Source: Silene latifolia
Lineage: Eukaryota; Streptophyta; Magnoliopsida; Caryophyllales; Caryophyllaceae
Assembly (NCBI RefSeq): GCF_048544455.1
Contig: NC_133538.1
Span: 141,357,922 to 141,421,921 of the forward strand
Direction of reading: 5' to 3'
DNA: 64,000 nt
In this document: one piece after another, positions 47,947 to 61,700 of the stretch
Position numbering within the stretch: position 1 is the stretch's first letter
Layout: each line of letters starts with the position of its first letter
Program-made: the position numbers and the translations under genes
Notes under the pieces: generated by a model
What the model saw: only the letters and a program-made list of their open reading frames with translations
The model's database searches: none
What the model was told of the DNA's origin: nothing

Positions 47947-49300
47947 TCTCTCTAATCTCAAGCTTGGACACTGGCTTAGCAAGGATATCCCAGTGTGCAT
48001 TAGTACAAATATTACCCCTCCTAACAATTCTCCTATTAACAGGAATGGTAATGGTCTTTGTGCCCAACAACCACTTATAGTATTCAAGGAATGTATTTTG
48101 GACGTCTTGAGGTTCAACACAGTCATTACCCATCCTATCTTTAATTTGAAGAACCTGGTTTTTCATTTGTCTACTTTGTATCACACCATGAAAGTACTTA
48201 GTATTGAAATCCCCATCTTTGATCCAGGCAGTTTTGGCTTTTTGCTGCAAATAACTCAAGCAGATTGCAATTCTCTCTATTCTTGTGTAGCAAGTTGCTC
48301 TTTAACAATCAAGTCAGGATTCAAGGGATCACCACTCAACTGCTCTTGAATATATTCCAGTTGCTTTAGCGCAATCATGGCAGAGGTCTCAACATTTGAA
48401 AAAATTTCTCTATTAAAGCCCTTAAGATGCTGTTTGTGAGCCTTCAGTTTGGTAACCACTTGATACATTTTAGTACCTTAATCTTTAAAATACAGGGAGT
48501 GTGATCAAAATCCCTTTCAGATAAGAAATGAGCATACATTTCCATCTGATCCACCCATTCACAATTGACTAGGGCCCTATCTAATTTGGAACACACTCTG
48601 ATAGCAGCATCTTGTTTATTATTCCAAGTAAATAAATAAAGGTCCCACTACAATACTATTTACCAGTCCACAACCATTTAAATAATTCTGGAAGTCATTT
48701 ATCTCAGTAAAGCTAGTAGACCCACCTAGCCTCTCTGTCGGAGATAAAACACAATTGAAATCCCCAAAGACAAGCCAAGGATTAGATATAGAAGAAGCAA
48801 TTTGTAAAAGTTGATTCCAAAGAGTACTTTATTATTTAGAGCATTGAAGGCATAAACCATACTAAGTTGAAAGCAAATATTAGAAGATAGCTCAAGCACT
48901 TTCATATGTATGCATTGAGAACTATAGTCTTAAAAATCAACTTGAGACACAGATGGATTCCAGATAACCCAGATTTTACCTCCAGGATGCCAGCTATTAT
49001 TAGTACTTAAACATCAACCATCAGGTAATATCCCTTTAATACTATTCTGAGAAAGAGTTTTTAACTTTGTCTCAAGGATTCCAAAAAGCCCAGCCATATA
49101 TAGAGGAACCATTTAAAATATCTCTACTTAGTTTGCTTATTGAGACCCCTAACATTCCAAAATCCAAAGCTATGCATTCTCCACCTTCTGGTGGAGAGCA
49201 TTACTACTTGTCCTAATACCAACTTTGGGAGTTGAGTTTCTATTTAAGTTCTCTAACAAGGAAGTTTGTCCAAACTTATATATGCTGATACTAGAAATCT
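47947..49300 (-). pseudogene. LINE endonuclease and linker, part right of element C
   Basis: Reading downward from about 49290, the minus strand carries a short N-terminal stretch, then GFWNVRGLNK (about 49165-49135), the start of an APE-type endonuclease. Next comes a segment with HPGGKIWVIWNP and then LGLSLGI, a decayed form of the usual VFGDFN. The linker between endonuclease and reverse transcriptase follows (about 48470-47950, with AWIKDGDFNTKYFH). Several frameshifts and stops separate these. Together with 38606-39549 it forms one LINE copy split by element C. Confidence 0.85.
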
Positions 49301-49330
49301 GTTGGAAAAAATTTATTAGTACTTACTATT

Positions 49331-49584
49331 TCTTATGAAATATTATTATTATATGGATTTCCATATCTTATAGGATTATAGAATATTATATTATGGAAAC
49401 TCTACCATTGTATGTGTATATATACTCTCATAATGGAATAAGAAACAGAATATATTATCTTATGGAATCTCTACCATTATATGTGTATATATACCCTCAT
49501 AATGGAATAAGAATACACTTTTCTCTCTCTATATATATTCTCTCCAACTCCTCTCTACAATTCTCTTATATTTATTTCACAACA
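49331..49584 (+). repeat. element E 5' LTR
   Basis: It shares its first 100 bp or so with 53814 onward and ends TTTCACAACA. A segment of about 65 bp (TATGGAAACTCTACCATT to ATGGAATAAG) is present twice here, at about 49391 and 49460, but once in the 3' LTR. Confidence 0.75.
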
Positions 49585-49600
49585 TGTTATCAGCACGAAA

Positions 49601-52600
49601 CGCTTATTAATTAAAACTGCCATAAAAAAACGGATTGAAAACACACGGCTATGGGGAAGACATAATCATTAAGATGGCCACACAACAAAGTGTTTATCAC
49701 ACTTAATCATTCCCAAGTAAGTTTTCCAAGTACAATTTTCTTCCATATATGTATAAGTATTACTTATTTTGTTTCATAATCGTCAAGATTTTGATTCATG
49801 TATCTGAAAAGAATATTGTTACAAGAGATATACAAATTTTAAAAAGGGACATATCATATAATTTTGGGCCTGAAGTTCCAATTTTTTTTTTTACAAAAAT
49901 AAAGAGATATGTCCATGTTATGACGTCGGCCTGAAATTTAAAGTTTTAAAGTTTTATAATAATAAACACAATCTCATCAATATAATATATTCATATTGTA
50001 TAAGTATATATGGCTAGAAGTGCACATCTATGAGTTAAAGAACTGCAATTGAGTTTTAAGCGGTCTTTATTAAGGGAAAATTTATTTGTGAATTGATCCT
50101 TGTTCACCTGAAGTTGAACAATATAATGAATATGAATTTTTATTCATTCTTGAGAGTGAATGTGACATCTCATAAAAACTCGCCGTATGTGAGAGATCAA
50201 AGACTCGTCTACATTTGGAAATTCGATATAAGAAAAGGAAAAATGATATACGAGTTGAAATTTTGGTATTCATACGATGGCATGAATTTCATAGAATTTA
50301 TAAATATTGAAACTATGACCAACAGTTCATACAGTTCATAGTGATTACACATACTGATTAAGACCTGAAGTTCATAATAATTATAAATATTGAAACCGTG
50401 GTCTAAAAGTTCACAATGTAAGTATCGATATAAATTATGACATCAAGTCTCTAATTCTAACATTATTAAGCATTCAAACGGGTACTATATTGACTAGTAC
50501 GGTCTACTTGAATTACTATTGTACTCTATGGAGGCTATATTATTAAGATTTGATAATCAGAAGGTTTGTATATCAGATCTTATTTCATTATTATTCAACT
50601 GAATAAGGTATGTTTTTCATGTCCAATTTATTATTTATTGGATCTAAATAATCTCAATTATGCCTAAAATCAATAAAATATATCAGTTCAAATTAGAAAA
50701 TCAACACTCATCCAGAACTCTTGTAACTCAATCTCTATCCTAGTAATTAATGCCACGTGATGACTAACTAGATTTTGTGTGCATCATTATACCACTATAC
50801 TATGATGATTGATGAGTTTGATTTACTTCGCGAGCTTGTTACATAATTAACTCAATGACATGAGACTCTAAGGGATTGTATTTTTCATTTATCAAAGCTT
50901 TAATACGCATATATAGAATATATAGAATTTAATTGATCTTAATTCTGAATAATTGTTACTAGTTGGATTACTTGTTACTTGGGTATCACTGAAATTATCT
51001 TTATAACATGTGCTTTAAATACTTAGGCTATAAACAATTAAAGTTACCAAATTGCTGATACTATGATTTTATTGAATTTCTTTAATAAAAGGTAAGTAGT
51101 TCCCCTTGTTGACATAGCTTGTTAATTTGTTTGGACATCGTATATATGGTAGCTATCCTGAAATTTTTGGGTCATGCCATGTTTTTGGATAATAATATAA
51201 GATTTATGTCTTGATGTGTTACACTAAAGAAAACTAGTTTAATGGAGTGTCTGTTAGTGATATTGATTTGTCTGAAAAAAATAGTTTCCAGTGATGCTAA
51301 TATGCTGCCAATAACGAACTTTTTAGCGGCCTTAAGTAACCATTATAAAAATCATGAGAATTGTTACTAATAGTAAATAATCATCTATTTGCGCGTCTTT
51401 ATTTATTGTTTGATTTGTTGGGTCATTTAGTAAATTTGTGGGTCCTTTGGTGACATAATGCAAGTCTACGTGATATTTATATTGATATATACTGTAAACT
51501 GATGATAACATGTGTATTACTTGTATTAGAGTGCTTAAGAGAAAGTCGTATTTTACTAGTGTTATTAATCTCTTCCAAATTGTGAGAAAGTCATATTATG
51601 GATTGACAGTATATTAAGTGGCTTGTAGTCAAGTAATAACTTTTCTGAGTAGTTATTGTGTAGAAATCACAGTTTGATTATTATATGGAAAATCATTAGT
51701 CTCCGAATTGGGCATTGTGATTCAGCACACTTAAAATCCAACTGCATTATATGTTACTTCCCGAAATATTTTGTTATCGTACAAAAATGCCCATATAAAT
51801 TCTCATCGGTGATATGAGCAATAAGGTCTAAGGTGGTTATAGTTACTACCACCTTAAGGGTATAATGATAAGGAAAAGTTGGTAAAAACAAACAAGTATG
51901 TTATCCCTAACTGGACCGGAAGTTCAGCGGTTTATTTTCAATATGAAATACATCAAATAGAGGTTCGTCGAATTAAAAATGATGGTATTCATTTAGTTAT
52001 GAAGATGTATTATGATACCACTTTGTCACCTTATCAAAATGTGATATGTTACATTAAAATCTATGATTTAATTATAGACAGTTTAGCCCTATATATGGTA
52101 TAGCGAGCTATACATTAGTCATAGAAAATATATGTAATGAAAATATTAGATTCTTGCCAAATTGAACAATAACCACACAAGAAATGTAATGTGAGAGTCA
52201 TATCGGTTAACATATTTCAAGTAATAAGAAAATGGCAGGCTTGGCAGTTGGTACTCCTATGGAGTAAAGAAATTTGGATGTCTCAGAAGTGACATAAATA
52301 TCTGAATGATATAGATGGCCTATATACATAAGAAATGGTACCAAATATATTCAGATATCAATGATTCAGTACTGACAATATCACGAGATGTTGAAATTAT
52401 ATCGATGTGGTTAAGGAACCGATATGCATTTGCGCGCGGAATTTAATGGACTAGATAATGGGGATCTTATAAATAAGTCCAATTTTATTGTCGACATATA
52501 ATCTGTGATTATAAATGAGCTCATGGACCTGAAGTCCATCCATTGACGTGGAGTCAATCGAAATTATGAATATTGGAAAAGAAACTGTACAGTTTGCATT

Positions 52601-53813
52601 TTTGTGTCATCATCATGTGCATATAGATAGTAAGTTCATCATTGCATTTAGTTTTACTATTTACATTATTATTACATTGTTTTAAAATATGTTATTTACA
52701 AATTTGTTTCATATCATATGCATGTACATGTTAATAAATGTTTAAAAGGGAAAAATATTATTTTATGAGATACTATAACGAGGATAACTTCCTATAGGAG
52801 CCTCTTATAAATGATCATCAAATGACGATGTTTGATTAATTGAGTTTTGGGAACTCATAATTATATATGAACCTCTACGACACGATTGAAAGGTTATCGT
52901 GATTATTTACAAAATGGAATATTCAAACTCGTGTGGAGTTTAATTGAAGCAATTATTATTGTCTCAATCTGAAGTTTGAGCATATGGGAATTCAGATTTA
53001 AATGAGTTTCTTGCTAAACATGTGAAATTAGGTTATGGTCCAGAAGTACCATAACGATTGGAAAATAATGTAGGTAAAGTTTACAATGAGAATGTCAATC
53101 CATACATATGTGGTTTAGCAAAGAAAATCGCTCAAAGGTATTGAATGATTTATTCAATAATTATCGGATTGATTCTCCTTAAGACAAGGAATTAAGGAGT
53201 GATAGCTGCACTCTTTTCCTCTTTGACTAGGTTTTTTGTCCCAATGGGTTTTTCCTAGTAAGGTTTTTAACGAGGTAGCACTATAAGAGCATTATTACGC
53301 TATAGTCATGTCATCGTGATTGTTGAGATGACAATTGTTTTAGACATATAATGTTATGTCGTTTATTGAGGAGAAACTATATCACTATTACGGAAGTATT
53401 ATTTTAAATGAAGATCCAAGAGTTATTATGAAATGATTATAATCAGACTGTGAGTTCTCAAAGAAATATGATATCGAAGTTGTCATGGATTTTTATTGAC
53501 CGAAGATTCAAGCTTATCAACCACAATGGGTACTACTTCAACATCATCAAGAAGTAATGTCAAAGCATGGATCATTCAATATTTATTAAGTTATGTAATC
53601 ATTAGGGGGGAGTTGACACGCGTTGTATTCTTTTTCATTATCTATGGTTTTGTCCCACTGGGTTTTCCATGGAAAGGTTTTAACTAGGCATCTATTATTA
53701 TGCGTGTTTGAAGAGTATTGTACTCTTTTCCTTTCTAGCGTTTTTCCCATAAGGTTTTTCTAGTTAGGTTTTTAACGAGGCATGTTCTTCAGTAATTGAC
53801 ATCCAAAGGGGAG
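49601..53813 (+). other. element E internal region, no recognised gene
   Basis: AT-rich sequence with only short frames. The phrase CCTGAAGTTC or close variants recurs (about 49868, 50107, 50364, 52530). I see no gag, integrase or reverse transcriptase motifs, so the region is either decayed or replaced. Confidence 0.55.
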
Positions 53814-54121
<308 letters not shown>

Positions 54122-54759
54122 GTGAGAACTCCTAAGTATTTGAGGATTGAGTAACGAATGAAATATCACACCATATATAAAACAATATCACGAGGAAAAT
54201 TGACAAATAAAACCACCTAAAACTCCCAAAATCAGTCAATCGTTTCTCTCTAAAAAATCCAAAATTAATCTAAAACACTTCAAACAAAAATATATCACAA
54301 TCCTCTAAAAAATCTCACTGAAAATCTGCGAAAACCTAAAAATTCAAACACGATTTCAATTGTATTTCAACATCCTAGATTTATTCATTCACTAGATTGA
54401 ATACTCTCCTAGTAATTCGCGCAAAAATCGTTGAGGTACATTTGTTTCTCGTTTTCTTTTATTTCTGCGATTTTATTTCAACTTATATAGTGTTAAATTG
54501 ATTTTACGTGTTAATTTTGTTCGAAATTATTGTATGTATGTTGAATTACATGACTTTAATAGGATTAAATCAAAAAAATTGAATTAATCGTCAAGTTATT
54601 TAGTGTACTTTCATGTTCTTGCTGTAAATTTCTAAATATTTTACTTATAGATGGTTTTAAATGTTTTTCGTTCATAATATCGACACATTGAATCAATTAC
54701 TATCATCAATTGAAGTTGTTGTTGTTTATAAGATGTCTTTTTTTGTTTTAATTGCTAAA

Positions 54760-54875
54760 ATTAGGGTTTAATATTGATCGATTGTGAAAGTTAGGGTTCG
54801 ACATTGTTTAATTGTGAAAATTAGGGTTTCATATTGTTTTAATCGCGAAAATTAGGGTTTAACATTGTTTAATTG
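54760..54875 (+). repeat. tandem repeat of about 36 bp, four copies
   Basis: Units contain AATTAGGGTTTAATATTG followed by TTTAATTGTGAAA, with variation. Similar TTAGGGTTT wording recurs in intron 1 of the gene in element G. Confidence 0.7.
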
Positions 54876-55554
54876 TGCAAAATTACAGTTCATATGATAG
54901 AATTGAAGTAATCGTTTGTGTTCAGTAAAATGAGTAATGTCGAATTACATGTTGTCTATGATAACGAAAAACGTGTGATATTATTGTTTGTATTATGTGA
55001 TATTGAATGTGAAGATTAGTGGTACTCTATTTTCATACATTTTGGCAGGTGTACTACATAATTAAGTTGTAAAATGTCATCAAGGCACTAAAATGCTATA
55101 GTATAGTATTTTCGCTGTAAAATGTCACTGATTTGTTGTAAAATAATGTGAAATGTTGATGTAAATGCTATAATATGGTGTATTTTTTATATTTGGTGTA
55201 TTTCTTTTGTCTGAAAGATGATACTAAGATGATATTTTGTACTTTGTTTTCCTTTTTTTGCAGATTTCTTCGCTTTTGGAGGTTATTCAAGAGTATGTGT
55301 GCATGCTGGCGAAGTTTATAGTGCATGATCAACTAAACAAATCATATTTTTTTATTCATTCCTCTTATAAAGACAAATTCTTTATTCTTAGATATCGTTT
55401 CAAGCGATTATAAATTTGTATTTTTTTTTCCATTTTTGAGTTGGAATGTAAAATAATTGTAACAATATTATAGTTGTACAAGGATTTGCTTCTTTTTTTT
55501 ATGTTATTAAATAGAAAATATATGGTTTCTAAAGTATTTCATTTTTTTGGTAAA

Positions 55555-55887
55555 CAATATCACACGTTTGTTTTAACAATATCACAATTTCTAGTAAACA
55601 ATATCACACTTAATTATAAACAATCTCATCTTTCATGACACTATCAAATGACTTTTAGAACAATATCACACTATTAGTTAAACAATATCACAAGATGTGG
55701 TAAACAATATCACACTAATGGCTTAACATTATCATAAGATGTGGTAAACAATATCATAAAACAATATCACCCTTATTGTGTTAATAATATAAAATGATTT
55801 GGTTCTTTCAAAAAAAATATCAAATGATATGGCAAACAATATCAAGTTATTGTGCTAATAATATCACACTATGCTATTAACAATATC

Positions 55888-55949
<62 letters not shown>

Positions 55950-56190
55950 TTATTTGCTAGTTTCCAAACAGTTCTAAGAAATAATATATATCTTCATAAG
56001 TATCACGTCATATTGTTCTAGAGGCATTACCAAACAATATCAAACTTCATGAACAACTGTATCACACTTTAGCCAAAACAATATCACATTCACAAGGAAT
56101 CTTGAAACCCTCCAACTTTTTGCTATTAAGAAACAATATCACAACATATAAGATAAAATATCATTGCTGATTCTAAACAATATCACAAAA
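55555..56190 (+). repeat. interspersed AACAATATCAC motif array
   Basis: AACAATATCA or AATATCAC occurs more than fifteen times, at irregular spacing, often preceded by GTAA or TTAA. Further copies lie at 54165-54200 and 57435-57475. A TA microsatellite (55895-55947) interrupts the array. Confidence 0.85.
55895..55947. repeat. TA microsatellite
   Basis: About 26 uninterrupted TA units within the AACAATATCAC array. Confidence 0.95.
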
Positions 56191-56499
56191 TTACAGCAGC
56201 AATATTAATTTATAACGACTACAGCAGATTACTATCCTTCCAAAATTACATCAATTAGTGCATATTCAATTAAAGTTCTGTCAACACAATCTGAGTACAC
56301 AGATTAGTTCCTTTCTCTTCCTCTACCTTTACCAATTTCTATTTATTATCCTTTTTGGCATCTTTTTCCAGCACAATCTTCAACTTCTTGCTTGACGTTT
56401 GTTCAACCTCATCTTGTTTTAAACACTAGTACAACTGTTTCATACAACCATGACTCAATTTAATGCAGCCACCAGACTATCAACTCAACTTTCAGGAAC

Positions 56500-56855
56500 T
56501 CAATTACATCAAACTTTTAGTACGACACTAATAAAGAATATCATTTGACTTCATATCCCCTTGAAAAGCAGCACAGATCCTTAGCTTCATTTCTTACTTG
56601 ACTTTATCAATTAGCTTCTCTGGACGCATCACATAATAATTTACTCGACTGGAATTCCTCACCATCCATACATTATAGTACACACGAACCACAATTGCAC
56701 TCTTCACCATCCGAATGAACAATGGATTATGTTTGTCCTACAAGATTTTGTCAGAAGTAATTAGGTCATTCTCATCAATCCCCAGCCAGTCAGCCAACAT
56801 CCTAAAGCATTCCTTGATATAAAAGCATTCCCCAAACAAATGTTCATGAGAATAA
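56500..56855 (-). pseudogene. LINE 3'-end fragment inside element F
   Basis: The minus strand from about 56855 reads HLFGECFYIKECFRMLADWL, then after a stop IVVRVYYNVWMVRNSS and, further on, a VK-stop-EMKLRICAAFQG segment. This is the pattern of the zinc-binding C-terminus of plant LINE reverse transcriptases. Two in-frame stops show decay. The non-coding tail probably continues to about 56440. No poly(A) or target duplication was identified. Confidence 0.65.
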
Positions 56856-57380
56856 CACAACTATACCATTACAATAACACAGTTATACACTAACAATAAA
56901 ACTTTGTCAAGGTTATGCTTTGACAATGATAGCTTATTAATATAAAGTAACTCAAATAAAGGATTAGAATCCATGCCTCTGTGTAAAAATACACTATTAC
57001 AATAACATAGTTTTACCATTAGAATTACAATATCAACTAATATGTGACTAAGGAGTTATACCATTAGACTAGCACAGTTACGTCATTAAAGTAACATAGG
57101 TAGACCATTACAATAATACTATTGTACCTTAGATACTAGTCTTATCTATGCAAACATCCTGACCAAACAATAACGTCAGAGTAAGAAGGAAAAGAAAGCA
57201 CATGCAATATAGAAAACACTATGATACAATGATATTATGTCTAATGCAAATCAACTAAATGATGAAGTAATTATCATTATCAGTTCTCCTGTAAGATTGG
57301 GAGTCATTCTTAACTGATCACCATTTAGAATAACACAGTCACATCATTAAAGTAACAAAGGTATACCATTAAAATACAAT
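56855..57380 (+). repeat. interspersed ACACAGTTATACCATTACAATA-like motifs
   Basis: Segments combining TTACAATAACA, CAGTTATACCATTA or close variants occur near 56860, 56880, 57000, 57060, 57100 and 57325-57370. They form a second short-motif family, different from AACAATATCAC. Confidence 0.65.
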
Positions 57381-57599
57381 GTAAACAAACAAGTAATAAT
57401 TGATGTCTGAGAATCAAAGTAATAGGGATGGAGTAACACAATATCACACAGTCTGCTAAACAATATCACACTGGATACATATCACAACTATCATCTTTTG
57501 CTATATTCGAGAATTCATATCACAACAAAAATCTTTTGTAAGAATATCAATATCACAACTTAATCAATAACACAACGATCATCTTTTGTTATTTACATC

Positions 57600-58205
57600 A
57601 AATAAAACTGAAAATAACAATAAAGGTAGATGAACATAAGAATTAAAATAGAAATAAATTAAAAATAGGTACGAAAATTATAAGAAGCGAGAAGATGCCT
57701 TTAATTGGAAATATATGTACGAAAACGAAAATAACATGTGATTTTAAGTTGAAATTAAGAATTAAACAAAACAAAAAGCTGAAATCAACAACAATAACGT
57801 ACCTAACATCGAGATTATGATTGAAATTAGATGATAATTGATCAGAACTAGAAGAATGAGCTGAGATTGAGATGAAAACCTAGAAATCAGGATGGAAACA
57901 TAACAAATTTAGGGAAATAGCAAATAAAGCTGAAAATAATAATAAAGCTAGATGAAATTAAAAATCTAAACACAAAATTAGAAGAACAGTAAGATGTGTA
58001 CGAATTAGAAAGATATGTGAAAAATGAAAAAAAAAAAAGTGATTTAAAGCTAAAAATTACAAATTATTAAGAACATATAGCTGAGATTAACAAGAATAAC
58101 GTACCTGACAACGCGATTGTGATTGAAATTGTATGATAGTTGATCATAAATCGAAGACTGGGCTGAGATCGAACAGAAAAACTAGAAATGAGGAATAAAA
58201 AGTAA
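57600..58205 (+). repeat. direct duplication of about 300 bp near the F right end
   Basis: About 57600-57905 and 57920-58205 share a series of blocks in the same order: AAAACTGAAAATAA..., GATGTGTACGAA or GTACGAAA, AATAACGTACCT, GATTGAAATT.GATGATA and GAGCTGAGAT. On the minus strand each reads as a leader with a donor-like AGGTACGTT. Confidence 0.75.
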
Positions 58206-58560
58206 GGAAAATTAGGGTTTTCATGGAAGAGAGAGTAAGAGAAGAGAGAAGGTAGAGAGAGACGTTGTTTTGTGGGAGAATGATGATTTTGGCTTAAAAG
58301 GGTTTATATATGGGTGCGCGAAAATGACAATTTTGCCCTTAATGGTCCGCGCTCAATATGGGACGTTGGATCTCTTAGATCTAACAACTAGTATTAATCC
58401 TTAATCCTCAAATATATGAGTCATACTTACATGATCCCAATATATATAGGATTGGGATCCGTTGAGAACCACCCATATAATGAGAACCATGAGAACCACT
58501 TAACAACCCTTAAATTTAATAATACACAGAGATTAACTTAACCAAACCCCAAACTTTTTT

Positions 58561-58581
58561 CCCCCCCCCCCCCCCACCCCC
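58561..58581. repeat. C homopolymer tract
   Basis: Fifteen C, one A, then five C, flanked by T and A runs. Length may be affected by sequencing error. Confidence 0.85.
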
Positions 58582-58770
58582 AAAAAAACCCGCGTAATCT
58601 CAGTCATTTTCTAATTCTACTTCTCTTTCATAATTCTTTCTCTCTCTTCAACTCATCTCGTCGACTATCAAAACCTTCCGCCATCGCCTCTTCCATAATC
58701 AAACCTTATCTTTCTCTACAATCGAACGATAAATTCTTCGACAATCAAACTTTCGACGCTGCTTCAATCA

Positions 58771-61700
58771 ATGAAGCCTTTAAATTCGAGGTAAAATTTC
58801 AATCTTGATGATTATTTGTTGTGAAATTAGTTGAATTAGTCGATTAAATTAGATTGTTCGTGAAATTAGGGAATGATTCATCGATTAGATTTCTGAATTG
58901 ATGAATTATGCTTCTGAATTTAGGGTTTCGTCAATTCCATTGGGGAAACTGAGAAATTAGGGTTAGGGTATTCGAGAAATTACCTAAATTTGTTGTAATC
59001 ATGAAATTAGGGTTTGATTTGTCTATTAAGTTTCTGGATTGATAAATTATGCTTCTGAATTTAGGGTTTCATGAATTAAATTAGGGAAATTGAGAAATTA
59101 GGGTTGGAGAAATTGAAAAATCACCTAAATTTGTTGTAATCAGGACACTGGAGACCGTTTATGTGCATCAAATTCCTGTTTATGTGCATCAAATTCCTGT
59201 TTAGGCGCATCAAACTGTGATTTTGTGAATCAAATTGGCTTAATTGACAAATTAGGGTTGGAGAAATTGTGAAATTGCCTACATTTGTTAAAATCAGGGA
59301 CTCAATTTCATGAATTATACTGTTATATTGTTACTTATTTAATTTTTGACATTTCTTGTTGCAGAAATAATGACAATGACAACTGCTCAATACTATCACA
59401 AACTTCTTCAAATGTCATTACAAACGAAGGAGTGACTGTTGAAGCTAATGCATGCCAGCCTATATTAGAAATATCTGCAATAGCAGTTGAAGATGATGTG
59501 GATGAAGTTGTAACTTTCGAATTTGTTGAAGGTACAATTCTGTTCATCCTGAATTTATGAGTTTCATGGTTGTCTTAGTTATTATTGTAAAAAAGTTGGT
59601 AGCCATCCCAATTCTTGGTTGTCTAACTAGTAGTTGCTTGATGTTTTCAGCTTTTTTTTTATGTAATTAGGCTTAGTTTTTAGGATACCCGTCCTCTGTA
59701 CATGCATGAAATAAGGTTAAGTGTGCATGAAATAAGGTTTAATGTGCATCAAATAAGGTTAGAACGGTGCTGTAATAGAATGTTTATGGTCAGGGGGAGT
59801 GTACTTGGATTATCCAGTAACACAAATTTGTGAGAGTGTAATTCATATTATTTTGTATCCCTCATCTTTCTTAATTTAATTGCACCACATATGCATATAT
59901 CATAGTAGAGGAGGCAGAGGACGAGAAGGCAGCAGAAGGTTCTTCAAGCAACACGAATCGGGTTTTTGAGAGTCTCATCCATCTTAAGCCTGTTATTGGT
60001 ATGCTATTCGATAAGCTTGATCTAGGTGTTGAGTTTTATGAAGCATATGCAAAAGAATGTTGGTTTGTGACTAGATTAAGCTCACAAAAGTCTAAAAAGG
60101 GTGTCGTTACGCATAAAAAAGTTGTGTGTAATAAGGTTGGAGTATGTAAAGCGAAAGGGAAAAATCACTGGAGGCAAAGGACTAGGATAGAATGTCCTTC
60201 CTGTATTAAATTTAAGCGAATTTTGGAGGAAGGTCCTGATATGGGTAAATACCAAATTTATGGTTTTCATGAAGGTCGTAATCATATGCCACAAACACCA
60301 TCAACAATGGTATATTTGACACAAACGAGAGAGTTGAATGTAGTTCACAAAAAAATGATAATTGACATCTCCAAAAATAACATATGTCCAGTTAAGTCGT
60401 ATAGGTTGTTCAAGGAGTATGTTAGAGGTTATAGGAATGTGGGTGCGTCATTGGAAGACTTTAAGAACTTTTCTAGAGATATCAAAAATTATTTATCAGA
60501 GGGGGATGCTCAAATGCTTATTGAGCATTTTATGAAGATAAAACACATGTGTCCATCTTTTTATTTTGATTTTGAGGTAGACGAGATAGGTCGATTGTCA
60601 CATGTGCTTTGGGCTGACCCTATTAGTATTAAAAGTTATTTGTTATTCGGGGACATGACCTCTTTTGATACGACCTTTAGAAAAAACAAGTATAGGATGA
60701 TATTTGGCCCTTTCACGGGGGTGGATAATCATAAGAGATGCGTGACCTTTGGGGCTGGACTTATTTTTAATGAGAGCAAGGACTTCTTTGCTTGGCTATT
60801 TACGAAATTCGTAGAAGCTATGGGGGGTCCTCATCTAGTTTGTATGATAACTGATGAAGATGCGAAGATAGAACAAGGAATGAAATTAGCCTGGAAAAAC
60901 AAGGTGCAACACAGATATTGCATGTGGCACATACTGAAAAAGTTGCTTGAGAAGGTCGGGCCTGTAATATGTAAAGACACTGAGTTTCTAAAGAACATAA
61001 ACCGATGTGTTTGGAGTGAAGATGTGGAGCCGCCTGAATTTGAGGAAAGGTGGACAACACTAGTTGAATCTCATGGGTTGTCGGATAACTAGTGGCTTAA
61101 GGAGAAGTATAGCCTTAGAAATATGTGGGTTCCATCTTAATTTTGCGTCCTGTTTTTAGGAGGTTTGATGAGAACGACCTCCAAGTTAGAGTCAGAAAAT
61201 TACTTTTTCAGCAACTTCACTTATCCTAATTTAACCCTAGTTGAGTTTTGGATGAGATTTGAGAGTGCGATGGATGCACAAAGATGGACTCATTCGAAAC
61301 TCGTTGCACAATAAAAAAACTCCTTCCCCCAGTTGTCGAATCCATTAGCCCTAGAAAAGCATGCATCAGAAATCTACACTCCAACAATTTTCGGCGAGTT
61401 TTAAAAGGAAGTCGAAGCAGCTTGCTATTCATGTGGTGTTGGGGATAAAGAAAAAGATAAAACCTATCCAATTCTGTACACAGATATCATAGATCAAGTT
61501 CAAAACAAAACGTATAAGGTTAGTTTTAAGAAGGATGATGTTTCAGTGGTATGCACTTGCAAGAAGTTTGAAAGACATGGAATACTCTGTCGACATGATC
61601 TGTGTGTCTTTAAAGACCGGGGAATTCAGAAAGTTCCAAGTGACTACCTACTTAGTCGGTGGAGCAAACTAGCAACCTGCCAGCCAATCGTCGGCCCTAA

